A stretch of 64,000 bases of DNA, from positions 62,001 through 126,000 of the forward strand of contig JAHBWF010000001.1 of assembly GCA_019637105.1 (NCBI GenBank), in the 5' to 3' direction. This document shows positions 52,402-60,343 of this stretch, piece after piece. Positions within the stretch are counted from its first letter, which is position 1. Every line of letters begins with the position of its first letter. The stretch is from Labilithrix sp. (GTDB lineage Bacteria > Myxococcota_A > Polyangia > Polyangiales > Polyangiaceae). Made by a program: the position numbers and the translations under genes. Under the pieces are notes generated by a model. The model saw only the letters and a list, made by a program, of their open reading frames with translations, was not told the origin of the DNA and searched no databases.

Positions 52402-53249
52402 GCGCGCGACTCGAGGCCTCGCCGTTCTTTGCGGATCGTAGTGGTCGCGCCGCGTCGGCTCGCGTCGCCGAGGTCGCGTCGGCGCTCGCCGGCGCGCCCT
52501 GGCGTGCCGTCCCGTTCGCGCCGCCGCGTGGCGGTCGACGCGAAGCCCGTGCGTTGCGTCGCGCTCGCCGGGATCTGGCCGGCGACGGCGGTCGCCCACG
52601 CCTCGGCGCGTTCGCCCGTCCGCGCGGCCCCGGCGCCTCGCCGAGCTGCCGCCGCGATGCGCGGGCCTGTCTCGCTCGACGACGTCGCGCTCGCCCGCAT
52701 CCTCGACGGCGTGCTCGGCGGCGACGGTCGCCCTCGAGGTCCGCGTGCCCTCGACCTCGGCGCAGAGCGCGCTCGCGTCGCGCGTCACCGGCAGCATGCT
52801 GCGCGCGTTCGGAGACGTGCTCACGTCGCGCCTCTCGCTCGCGATCGAGCCCACGACCTCGAAGGACGTCGAGGCCGGCGCGGCCGTCGTCCTGCCGCTG
52901 GCGATGGAGGGCGGCGGCGCCGTCCTGCTCGCCCTCCCGCTCTCCGCGGTCGCGCGGGACGAGGAGGCCGCGGAGCCGCAGCAGGTCGACAGCGGCATCG
53001 CCGCGGCCATGACCGACGCTGCTTCCGACGCAGCACGTCGCCGAGCTCGGCAAGGTCCGCCTCCCGCTCGAGGCGATCGCCCGGCTCGCGGTCGGCGACG
53101 CGTCATCTCGTCTCGCTGCCGCTCGACGAGCGCGCGCGCATCTGCGCGGGCGGGGCGACGCTCTTCCACGGCCGGCCGACCGCGAGCGGTCACGTAATGT
53201 TGTCGCGATCGAGCGCCCGGCGAACGAGCTCTCTCCGGCGCGCCCTTGA
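52398..53249 (+). pseudogene. fliM: FliM-like C-ring (SpoA-domain) protein, frameshifted
   Basis: From ATG 52398 the translation MSARLEASPFFADRSGRAAS runs about 45 codons, then the frame changes several times. Recognisable pieces are LTSRLSLAIEPTTSKDVEAG with AAVVLPLAMEGGGAVLLALP (about 52820-52950), HVAELGKVRLPLEAIARLAV (about 53035-53095), and PLDERARICAGGATLFHGRP with TASGHV (about 53115-53195). The last two are the SpoA/FliMN C-terminal domain, LG.V.LP......L..GD and L......I...G...GR. The end IERPANELSPARP stops at 53247-53249. The length, about 284 codons, is short for FliM. Its N-terminal FliG/CheY-binding motifs cannot be recognised. Confidence 0.6.
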
Positions 53250-53263
53250 GCCTCCGTCGCCGA

Positions 53264-54276
53264 TCACGGCGCGGCGTCGCGCGGAGCAAGCCCCCACAGG
53301 TCCGCCACGATCCTTCGAACGAGCGTTTGCGCGCGTCGTGGTCGAAGACGTCAGACCACCATCAGCTCGTCGGTCTGGTCTTCTCGGCAGCGCTCGAGGC
53401 CGGCGCGGACGGCCCTCGTGAGCCGACGATGGAGTGGGGCGAGCATGCTCGACGCTGCGGCCTCGGCGGGCGTCCAGCAGGCGTCGATGTCGTCAGGACG
53501 GCGGCTTCTGGAGGCTGCGCGTTCCGCGATGCAGGTCGGTGAACGCTTGCTGCAGTGTCGTGAAGAGGCGTCGTGCCCGTCAGTCCGTCTCGGCCGGGTG
53601 ACGACGTTCACGTCGGCCATCGCGTGTACGGTCGTCGAGCCAGTCGTGAGGGCCTGAACGCGCCGGTACGTGGCGAAAGGCGCTCTCGAGTGCCGCGGGC
53701 GCTGAAGTGGAGGCGAACGCAGCACAAGCCCTGGAACGCGGCAGCCTCCGCGCCGAACAGGCCGGTTTGAGATCCGTGAGCGGCACGCGGAGCCCGCCGC
53801 CCGGTACGGCCTGGACGCGCTGACCCGCGGACGGGCGCGAACAGCGCCTTGAGCTCCTGGACGTCGCGCGGAACTCCTCGGACGCCCGCGGATCAGCGCC
53901 GCATCGCGCGCACCGTCAAGGGGACGGTGCGCCCGGCGCGCGGCCGGTTCGGCGGTTTCCAGATAAAACCGGTAGAGCGACTCATGAGCTGTGCCAAACT
54001 GCTCGGCGATCTGCAGCGGCGAGTGGTTCGGCGCAGCATGATCCCGCTGGCCCCGACGCGAATGGTTCTGTCTGCCGGCGGCAGAAAGCTCGATCACCAC
54101 CGACGTCGCGGCGCTCGCGATGCCCGCCATGTTGTGATGCTCGGCGACCCAGTAGCGCGCGTGTACCCGAGGGCTTCGGCGTGCCCGCGAGCTCTCTCCG
54201 AGGTTGCACCTGAGCGCTTGCCTCGGCGTGGAGCCCTGGACGACGGGGACGAGGTCGAGGACCGACAGGGAATCAT
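53264..54276 (-). pseudogene. Luciferase-like (LLM class) flavin-dependent monooxygenase, frameshifted
   Basis: On the minus strand, from ATG 54276, the family pattern is unmistakable but split over frames: SVLDLVPVVQGSTPRQALR, GHAEALGYTR, YWVAEHHNMAGIASAATSVV, TIRVGASGIML, PNHSPLQIAEQFGT, VQELKALFAPV, MADVNVVT, DDIDACWTPAEAAASSMLA, VRAGLERCRE, TDELMVV, then DVFDHDARKRSFE and IVADLWGLAPRDAA ending at 53264. The 1013-base span equals a normal LLM gene of about 337 residues. Members oxidise small substrates with FMNH2 and O2. It lies antisense between fliM (14-base gap) and fliN, an odd place. Indels dominate over substitutions except around 53870-53990, so recent decay or consensus errors are both possible. 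Confidence 0.7.
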
Positions 54277-54559
54277 ATGCCTTACACCGTACTGGCGGAC
54301 GCCGGCCTTCCTGATGTCGCTCGGCGGTGCGGTTGCGCGGGCATCCCCGCTGGCGCGAGCGTCGGTCGCGGCTCCGGCGGTCCTCGCTGGCGCGGGGCGC
54401 GTGACACGTTCTGGACGCTCGTACGCGGCACGGCCCTTGAAACAGGGCAGGTTTGTCCACACACCCGACGGACGGAACGCTCCCGCTTCACGTACCCTCT
54501 GGGCTCCTTGCGCGATGCTGATATCGAGAGGCGCTTCGAGATTCGGCGCGGATAGATCG
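54277..54559. other. Unresolved stretch, probable fliN 5' part and LLM promoter
   Basis: This stretch lies between the LLM start and the recognisable fliN C-terminus. The size would fit the first half of fliN on the plus strand, but no frame gives a coherent FliN N-terminus. The sequence near the LLM start (54268-54290) is locally AT-richer (aatcatatgccttac) and could hold its ribosome site. I cannot assign it further. Confidence 0.35.
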
Positions 54560-54790
54560 TGCGATCTCCGCCTCTGCACCGGCAGACGCGCTCGAGCTCG
54601 ACAAGGCGGCGGGTGAGCCCCTCGAGATCGTCGTCAACGGTCGGCTCATCGGACGGCGAAGCGGTCGTCCTCGGCGATCGCTACGGGGCTGGTGGATCAC
54701 GGAGATCGTCACGTCGCCGGCCGAGCACGACGGCGCGAAGGTGTCGCCGGAGCCGGCCGCGCCGGTCCGGCGCCGGCGGAGCCGCAGTGA
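54560..54790 (+). pseudogene. fliN: FliN C-terminal remnant, frameshifted
   Basis: Three consecutive pieces in three frames spell a SpoA/FliN C-terminus: DALELDKAAGEPLEIVVNGR with LIG (54585-54650), then GEAVVLGDRYG (54655-54690), then ITEIVTSPAEHDGAKVSPEP (54694-54757). A final frame ends PAPAEPQ at a TGA (54788-54790) that overlaps the fliO GTG start as GTGA. So the gene boundary is intact while the body has indels roughly every 40-100 bases. FliN forms the lower C-ring with FliM. Confidence 0.6.
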
Positions 54791-55575
54791 AGGCCCTCCG
54801 CGCAGGCGCGTGTCATCGCCTGACGCTCGTCGCCGTCCCGACGCTCGCGCTCGCCGCCGAGCCCCCGGCGCCGGCGGCCGCGCCGGCGGCCTCCGCCGCT
54901 ACCCTGGCGGCCCCGCGGCCCGGCGGCGGCCTCCGCGGCGCGCCTCCGGTCGAGGTCGCGGCCCTGCCCGAGACGCCCGCCCCCGCCGCGACGCCGCTCG
55001 CGACGCGTCCGAGCAAGCCGCTCACGTTGGCGAGCCCGAACGAGGGGACGCCGTTCGCCTACAAGCTCTTCGCCGGCGTCGGCGTGGCGGCCGCCGCGGG
55101 CCTCTGGCTGAAGAAGAAGCGGAGAGGCCACGCGCCCACGACGGCGAGCCGGATCGACGTCCTCGGCCGGACGTCGGTGGGCGTGCGCAGCGAGCTGATC
55201 GTCGTCGAGGTGGAGGGCACGCGCCTGCTCGTCGGGATGACGCCGAGCGCGATCCAGACCTTGGCGGTGCTCGACGCCGTCGACGCGCCCGCCGTCGAGG
55301 CGTCGGCGCCGCTCGAGCTCCCCGCGCGCGAGCGCGCGCCGATCGCCCGGGCGGAGGAGCGCCCGCTGCTGGAGATGGCCGATCGCGCGCGCAGCCTGCT
55401 CGGCGGCGTCGGGGCGCCCGCGAAGGCGGCGGCGCCGAAGCGCGCCCCCGCCCCGAAGACGGCGAAGCTGCCGCGCGTCGCCGGTCAAGCGAAGGGCCTG
55501 CTCCTCGCGCTCGAGCAGCCGGACGACGCCCGCAAGGGCCCGCCGGACCGATCGCTCCGCCTGGGGGACGGGTGA
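54787..55575 (+). CDS. fliO: Flagellar export-gate assembly protein FliO
   Basis: The 262-residue protein starts at GTG 54787. A short signal-like segment (RLTLVAVPTLALAA) and an Ala/Pro linker are followed by a TM helix (about 97-113, AYKLFAGVGVAAAAGLWL). A basic stretch and the FliO cytoplasmic domain come next (SRIDVLGRTSVGVRSELIVV, EVEGTRLLVGMTPSAIQTL). The C-terminal 80 residues are an Ala/Lys/Pro tail. FliO helps assemble the FliP ring. From here to flhB all frames are clean. Its stop overlaps fliP. Confidence 0.85.
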   Translation: MKALRAGACHRLTLVAVPTLALAAEPPAPAAAPAASAATLAAPRPGGGLRGAPPVEVAALPETPAPAATPLATRPSKPLTLASPNEGTPFAYKLFAGVGVAAAAGLWLKKKRRGHAPTTASRIDVLGRTSVGVRSELIVVEVEGTRLLVGMTPSAIQTLAVLDAVDAPAVEASAPLELPARERAPIARAEERPLLEMADRARSLLGGVGAPAKAAAPKRAPAPKTAKLPRVAGQAKGLLLALEQPDDARKGPPDRSLRLGDG

Positions 55576-56324
55576 AGCCGGCGCGCGTCGGCGCTACGGC
55601 CGCGGCGCTCCTCCTGGGGCTCGTCGCGTCGACCGACGCGCTGGGCGCGCCGGCGGCGCCGCCGGACCTCCTCTCCGTGGCGACCACGGGCCCGGGGCTC
55701 GCGCCTCAGCTCAAGATCCTCGCGCTCCTCACGCTGCTCTCGCTCCTGCCGGCGATCGTCCTGACGATGACGTCGTTCACGCGGATCGTCGTCGTCCTCT
55801 CCTTCGTCAAGCAAGGGGTCGGCGCGCAGCAGTCGCCGCCGAGCCAGGTGCTCGTCGGCCTGGCGCTCTTCCTCACGATGTTCACCATGGCCCCCGTCAC
55901 CAACACGGTCCTCACGGAGGCCTACGATCCCTACGCGGCGGGCAAGATCGACGAGTCGGCGGCGCTCGAGCGCGCGGCCGCGCCGCTCCGCTCGTTCATG
56001 CTCCGCCAGACGCGCGAGGCCGATCTCGCGCTCTTCTACGAGGCGTCGCGCACCCCGCTGCCGTCGACGGAGGAGGAGGTCCCGATGCGGATCGCCTCGC
56101 CGGCCTTCGTCGTGAGCGAGCTCACGACCGCGTTCCAGATGGGCGTGCTCGTGCTCTTGCCGTTCTTGGTCATCGACCTCGCCGTCGCGGCCATCCTGAT
56201 GGCGATGGGCATGATGATGGTGCCGCCCGCGTCGATCAGCCTGCCGCTGAAGCTCCTTTTGTTCGTCGTGGTCGACGGCTGGCACCTGCTCGTCGGCTCT
56301 CTCCTCCGGAGCTTCTCCACGTGA
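55572..56324 (+). CDS. fliP: Flagellar export-gate protein FliP
   Basis: The 250-residue polytopic protein starts at GTG 55572 with a signal sequence. TM helices carry the FliP signatures: LLTLLSLLPAIVLTMTSFTR, IVVVLSFVKQGVGAQQSPPS, VLVGLALFLTMFTMAPV. Near the C-terminus PFLVIDLAVAAILMAMGMMM with VPPASISLPLKLLLFVVVDG is highly conserved. The periplasmic loop (EAYDPYAAGKIDESAALERA) is typical. Core pore ring of the export gate. Confidence 0.96.
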   Translation: MKPARVGATAAALLLGLVASTDALGAPAAPPDLLSVATTGPGLAPQLKILALLTLLSLLPAIVLTMTSFTRIVVVLSFVKQGVGAQQSPPSQVLVGLALFLTMFTMAPVTNTVLTEAYDPYAAGKIDESAALERAAAPLRSFMLRQTREADLALFYEASRTPLPSTEEEVPMRIASPAFVVSELTTAFQMGVLVLLPFLVIDLAVAAILMAMGMMMVPPASISLPLKLLLFVVVDGWHLLVGSLLRSFST

Positions 56325-56590
56325 ACGGCGACCAGGCGCTCGCGATGGTGCTCGAGGCCCTGCGGGTCACGCTGTGGATCTCCGGGCCGATCCTCGCCGT
56401 CGCGCTGATCGCGGGCCTGCTCGTCGGCGTCGCGCAGACGGTGCTGCAGATCAACGAGGCGAGCGTCAGCTTCGTGGTGAAGCTCGTCGCGCTCGTCGGC
56501 GTCCTCGTCGTGCTCGGCCCGACGCTCGCGAGCAAGGTGATGGACTACACGCGCGGCTCGCTCCAGGCGATCGAGCACGTCGTCCGGTGA
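56321..56590 (+). CDS. fliQ: Flagellar export-gate protein FliQ
   Basis: The 89-residue protein starts at GTG and has two TM helices joined by a short turn: ALRVTLWISGPILAVALIAG, LLVGVAQTVLQINEASVSFV, VKLVALVGVLVVLGPTLASK. The QTVLQINE and SFVVKLV motifs are diagnostic (normally Q..TQI.E.T..F.PK). Four-base overlaps with both fliP and fliR. Confidence 0.95.
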   Translation: MNGDQALAMVLEALRVTLWISGPILAVALIAGLLVGVAQTVLQINEASVSFVVKLVALVGVLVVLGPTLASKVMDYTRGSLQAIEHVVR

Positions 56591-57366
56591 CGTCGCTCCC
56601 CGCGTTCGCCCTCGCCGAGGCGGCGGCCTTCGTGCTCGCGGCGACGCGCGTGGCGGGCTTCGTGGTCGCTTCGCCGTTCCCCGGGCGCAACGTCCCGAAC
56701 CAGGCGAAGATCGGCCTCGTCCTGATGCTCGCGTGGATCGCGCGGGCGGCGCAGCCGGCGACGCCGGACCTCGGCCTCGATCTCGCGCTCTTCGGCCTCG
56801 TCCCCGGCGAGCTCGGGATCGGCCTCGTCATCGGCTTCACGGTGCGCGTGACGTTCTCGGCGGCCGAGGTGCTCGGCGCGAGCTTCGCCCAGGCCACCGG
56901 CCTCACGTTCGGGCAGGTCTACGATCCGACGCTGGGCGGCGAGGACTCGGTGCCTTCGCGCGTCGTCACGCTCTTCTCGATGCTGCTCTTCCTCGGGCTC
57001 GGGGCCCACCGGGTCGCGCTCGCCTACGCGCTCGAGTCGTTCCGCGCGCTGCCGCTCGGCCACGCCGTCGCGATCGGCGCGGCCGCGCCGTCGATGGTGG
57101 ACTTCCTCGGGCAGGCGATGGACGCCGGCGTCCGGCTCGCGGTGCCCGTCATGGCGATCGCGCTCGCGGTGCAGATGGCGCTCGCGCTCGTCGCGCGCGC
57201 GTCGCCGTCGCTGCAGGTGTTCAGCGTCGGCATGGGGGTGACGGTCGCCGCCGGGCTCCTCGCGATCCTCGGCACGATCGACGACGCCGCCGTCGGGCTC
57301 GCCGGGGAGCTCGAGCGCGAGGGTCCGAGGATCGAAGAGGTCGTCTCCGACGTGGCCGCCCCATGA
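56587..57366 (+). CDS. fliR: Flagellar export-gate protein FliR
   Basis: The 259-residue protein starts at GTG 56587. It has about six TM helices and the FliR patterns ATRVAGFVVASPFPGRNVPN, QAKIGLVLMLAWI, GELGIGLVIGFTVRVTFSAA and EVLGASFAQATGLTFGQVYD with P, plus a C-terminal amphipathic end. Normal length. It forms the top of the export-gate spiral with FliP and FliQ. It overlaps flhB by four bases. Confidence 0.95.
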   Translation: MTSLPAFALAEAAAFVLAATRVAGFVVASPFPGRNVPNQAKIGLVLMLAWIARAAQPATPDLGLDLALFGLVPGELGIGLVIGFTVRVTFSAAEVLGASFAQATGLTFGQVYDPTLGGEDSVPSRVVTLFSMLLFLGLGAHRVALAYALESFRALPLGHAVAIGAAAPSMVDFLGQAMDAGVRLAVPVMAIALAVQMALALVARASPSLQVFSVGMGVTVAAGLLAILGTIDDAAVGLAGELEREGPRIEEVVSDVAAP

Positions 57367-58436
57367 GCGCGGACAACGGCGACAGGACCTACGACCCGAC
57401 GGACCAGCGCCGGGAGGAGTTCCGCAAGCAGGGCCGCTTCGCGAAGGCGCGCGACGCGGGCGGGGTCGTCGCGACGGCCGCGGTGATCGCCGTCCTCGCC
57501 GGATCGCAGGAGCGCCTCGCGGACGCCTCCCGCCGTCTGATGGCGGGCACGCTCGGAGACCTCGGCGCGCTCGAGCGCCTGGGCCCGGCCTCCGTCCTCT
57601 CGTCGGCCGGGGGCGAGCTCCTCGCGCTCGCCGGCGCCGCGGTGCTGGCGGCCGTCACGGCGTCGACGGCGCTGGGCGCCGCGCAGGCGGGCTTCCGCTC
57701 GTACGGCGAGCTCTTGACCCCGGATCTCTCGCGCCTCGATCCGTCGAAGGGGCTCGAGCGCTTCTTCTCGCCGAAGCGCGCCGGCCTCGAGACGCTGGTC
57801 GCGGTCGCGCGCGTCGCGGCGGTCGCGGCGGTCGCCTGGCACGCGCTCTCGAAGGAGCTCCCGCTCTTGACCGCGCTCGCGCGGATGCCGCTCCAGGGCA
57901 GCGTCCCGGTGATGCTCGCCGCGATCGCGCGCATGGTCGGCATGGTGACGGGGGTGCTCGTGCTCGTCGCCGCGATCGACTACGCGCAGAGCCGCTACAC
58001 GATCTCGCGCGACATGAAGATGACCCGCAAGGAGCGGGAGGACGAGTCGAAGCAGTCCGACGGAGACCCGAAGGCGAAGGCGCGGATGAAGTCGCGGGCG
58101 AGGGCGCTCGCGAAGAAGCGCGCGATGAACGCGGTGAAGAACGCCGACGTCGTCGTGACCAACCCGACCCACGTCGCCGTCGCGCTCCGCTACGGCCCGA
58201 AGGACGCCGCGCCCGTCGTGATCGCCAAGGGCCACGACGAGGTCGCGCTCCGGATCCGCGCCGAGGCGCGCAAGCACGGCGTCCCGATCCTCGAGAACCG
58301 TCGCCTCGCGCGCGCCCTCGACGCCGAGGTCGCGATCGGCCGCCCCGTCCCGGCCGCCCACTTCGCCGCCGTCGCCCGCGTCCTCGCGTTCGTCTACCGC
58401 CTGCGCGGCGCGCGCGGCCGCGGCGCTCGTCGTTGA
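57363..58436 (+). CDS. flhB: Flagellar export switch protein FlhB
   Basis: The 357-residue protein has four TM helices in the first 210 residues and a basic linker (ISRDMKMTRKEREDESKQSD, GDPKAKARMKSRARALAKKR). The cytoplasmic domain carries the autocleavage motif NPTH at 267-270 (VVVTNPTHVAVALRYG). It switches export from rod/hook to filament proteins. The N-terminus DPTDQRREEFRKQGRFAKAR is also conserved. Last gene of the operon; flhA is not adjacent, which is unusual. Confidence 0.96.
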   Translation: MSADNGDRTYDPTDQRREEFRKQGRFAKARDAGGVVATAAVIAVLAGSQERLADASRRLMAGTLGDLGALERLGPASVLSSAGGELLALAGAAVLAAVTASTALGAAQAGFRSYGELLTPDLSRLDPSKGLERFFSPKRAGLETLVAVARVAAVAAVAWHALSKELPLLTALARMPLQGSVPVMLAAIARMVGMVTGVLVLVAAIDYAQSRYTISRDMKMTRKEREDESKQSDGDPKAKARMKSRARALAKKRAMNAVKNADVVVTNPTHVAVALRYGPKDAAPVVIAKGHDEVALRIRAEARKHGVPILENRRLARALDAEVAIGRPVPAAHFAAVARVLAFVYRLRGARGRGARR

Positions 58437-58715
58437 CGCCGCGAGCGCCCGCGTCGCCGGAGAGATCTCGCGGCTCACGCCCGTCCGCCCCGATCGCGAT
58501 CCCGCTGGGGTGCGAGAGCGCGGGGCCCTCGGGGGCGCACGCGGCGGGCGACCGGCGTCGCGGGCGCCGCCGAGCGTGGAGCTTCGTCCCAGCGACGCCC
58601 GCGCGTTCGAGCGTGCAGTCGCCACGCTCGAGCTGCGCGGCGCTGGCGAAGGCTTACTGATGGAGCGTGCCCGGTCGCGACGGCGTCGGGCGCTCGAACA
58701 GAAAGGTGGTCCCCC

Positions 58716-58853
58716 ATGGGTGACAAATCTCCGAAGGCGAAGGCCCGCGCGAAGAAGCAGCAAGAGATGCGGTCGAAGAACGACAGGAAGGCCGCCGCCG
58801 CGCCGAAGTCGCCGCCGCCGACCGAGGTCGTCACGGCGCCCAAGGCGCCCTAG
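58716..58853 (+). CDS. Tiny basic protein (MGDKSPK family-like)
   Basis: The 45-codon ORF begins ATG 58716 with an excellent ribosome site (AAGGTGG, eight bases upstream) and encodes MGDKSPKAKARAKKQQEMRS, a Lys/Arg/Ala-rich stretch, then a Pro-rich end (APKSPPPTEVVTAPKAP). It ends at TAG 58851-58853. Very short basic proteins that start MGDKSPK are, to my recollection, widespread hypothetical proteins in soil bacteria; the role is unknown. The good ribosome site and this start make it likely real. The 279 bases between flhB and this gene show nothing else clear. Confidence 0.6.
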   Translation: MGDKSPKAKARAKKQQEMRSKNDRKAAAAPKSPPPTEVVTAPKAP

Positions 58854-58935
58854 CGGACGCGCGCGTAGCCCCGCGCGTCCTACGGCCGCCGGCGCACCTC
58901 GGCGGGTCGCGCGCCGCCTCGCCGCGCGCGACCGC

Positions 58936-59445
58936 TCAGGGCGAAGACGCCGCGCCGGAGTCGGCGGGCGCGTCCTTCACGACGTCGCCCGCCGTCTTCG
59001 CGCCCGCCTTCGGCGCGGGCTCCTGCCCGCCGCCCTCGTCGGGCCCGGCGACGCGCGACGTCGTGAGTGCGTTCGTCCCCTGCGCGTAGACGACGCCGTT
59101 CAATTCATCGAGCGCCTCGGTCGTCCGCGCCTTCCAGTCGGCGGCCAGGACGCCCGGCGATCGCTCCTCGTGAGCCTTCGCGACGGAGAGCCAGTGACGC
59201 GCGTCGGACTTGTAGCCGATGCGGTAGTCGCTCATCCCGCGCAGGTACGCGTAGCTGGCCTGCTCCGGCGGCGTGAGCCGCTTCATGTCGGGCTCGAGGT
59301 CTCGCAGGATCGCGAGCGCGCGATCGTGCTCGTTCTGGTCGAAGGCGTGCTGTCCGCGCGCGAGCTGATCGCGGTACGTGGTGCAGCCGGCGGCGCTCAG
59401 GGCCGAGAGGACGAGGATGCCAGCGAGGCGCCGCCGAACGAGCAT
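58936..59445 (-). CDS. TPR-like periplasmic lipoprotein
   Basis: The 169-residue predicted lipoprotein (SAAGC, Cys21) has helical pairs with tetratricopeptide spacing: YRDQLARGQHAFDQNEHDRA, LAILRDLEPDMKRLTPPEQA, SYAYLRGMSDYRIGYKSDAR, HWLSVAKAHEERSPGVLAAD. A short Lys/Ala/Asp tail follows. Proteins like this often assist outer-membrane or cell-wall complexes. No operon partner: the flanking gene upstream on the same strand begins 90 bases away. Function unknown. Confidence 0.7.
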   Translation of the reverse strand: MLVRRRLAGILVLSALSAAGCTTYRDQLARGQHAFDQNEHDRALAILRDLEPDMKRLTPPEQASYAYLRGMSDYRIGYKSDARHWLSVAKAHEERSPGVLAADWKARTTEALDELNGVVYAQGTNALTTSRVAGPDEGGGQEPAPKAGAKTAGDVVKDAPADSGAASSP

Positions 59446-59534
59446 GGACGAAGTATCGACGGACCGTCCCACCTTGCCAAGCGGGCCGACGAGGCGCGCG
59501 TACGGAGGCGCGGGGGGCGTCGAGCGATCGTCGC

Positions 59535-60224
59535 TCACCGCTCGAAGCAGTAGAGGCGCGCCTTCGTCTGACAGCCCCAGTTCCGGAACCCGGGCGCGGG
59601 GCCGCCGTTGTCGGTCCACCCCCGATCGCGACGGTTGAGCGTCCCGATCGCCCCGAAGACGACCACGTTGTCGGTCGACCAGTTGTTGCAGTCCGCCGAG
59701 CGCGCGCCGTTCTCGAGGGTGCCCGTCCACACCAGCCGGTTCTCGGCGACGGCCTCCCCCGTCTCCGTGAGCTCGATCGCCACGGTCAGGATACCCGATC
59801 GGAGCTGAGCCTTGTTCCTGACCACGCGCGCGCCGTCGAGGCGGACGTAGGGACCGTCGTGCTCGATCCGCGCGATCGCGTCCTCGCCGTCGGCGCTGAT
59901 CCACGCGATCCAGTCGCCGCCGAGCTCGGCCCGGTCCGCGGCCGCGACGCAGCGCGTGTCGGCGCCGCTCAGGCCGCCCATGACGCCGTTCCACGCGTCC
60001 GACGTGACGAAGACACGCTTGTCGCGGCCTGCGTCGTCGGGGCCTGCGTCGGGGGGCGCGGGCGCCGGCCCGGCCTCGGCCTCGGCCTCCGAAGCCGCGT
60101 CGGCGTAGCTCGGGGGCGCCGCGTCCTCGGTGACGATGGGCTCCGTGGTCCCCTGGAACTGGGTGCACGAGGCAGTGATCGCCGCCGCGAGGACGGCTCC
60201 ACGGAACGACACCATCACGTACAA
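59535..60224 (-). CDS. Secreted DUF1554-like (C-type-lectin-like) lipoprotein
   Basis: The 229-residue predicted lipoprotein (ITASC, Cys20) has an acidic Ala/Pro linker (about 22-68). A C-terminal domain of about 160 residues follows, starting KRVFVTSDAWNGVMGGLSGA, DTRCVAAADRAELGGDWIAW, with VRLDGARVVRNKAQL in the middle and SADCNNWSTDNVVVFGAIGT, GWTDNGGPAPGFRN, and C-terminal WGCQTKARLYCFE. The spaced Cys and Trp residues match the DUF1554 lectin-like fold known from Leptospira and myxobacteria. It is probably a surface-exposed carbohydrate- or protein-binding module. Confidence 0.75.
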   Translation of the reverse strand: MYVMVSFRGAVLAAAITASCTQFQGTTEPIVTEDAAPPSYADAASEAEAEAGPAPAPPDAGPDDAGRDKRVFVTSDAWNGVMGGLSGADTRCVAAADRAELGGDWIAWISADGEDAIARIEHDGPYVRLDGARVVRNKAQLRSGILTVAIELTETGEAVAENRLVWTGTLENGARSADCNNWSTDNVVVFGAIGTLNRRDRGWTDNGGPAPGFRNWGCQTKARLYCFER

Positions 60225-60343
60225 GCCTCACACATACGCGGGGAGTGAGCAATCGGCTGCCTCCCGGCGCTCTCGCGCCGCGCGCGCCGCCCGGGGCGGT
60301 CGACCTCGACCATGAGGGTCGGAGCCCGACCGGGGAGCCGGGG

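Noticed and set aside
53351-54460. 369-residue minus-strand frame as an intact gene
   Set aside because: It contains LLM motifs only in patches; other patches of the same protein lie in other frames, so it is part of a frameshifted gene rather than a new protein.
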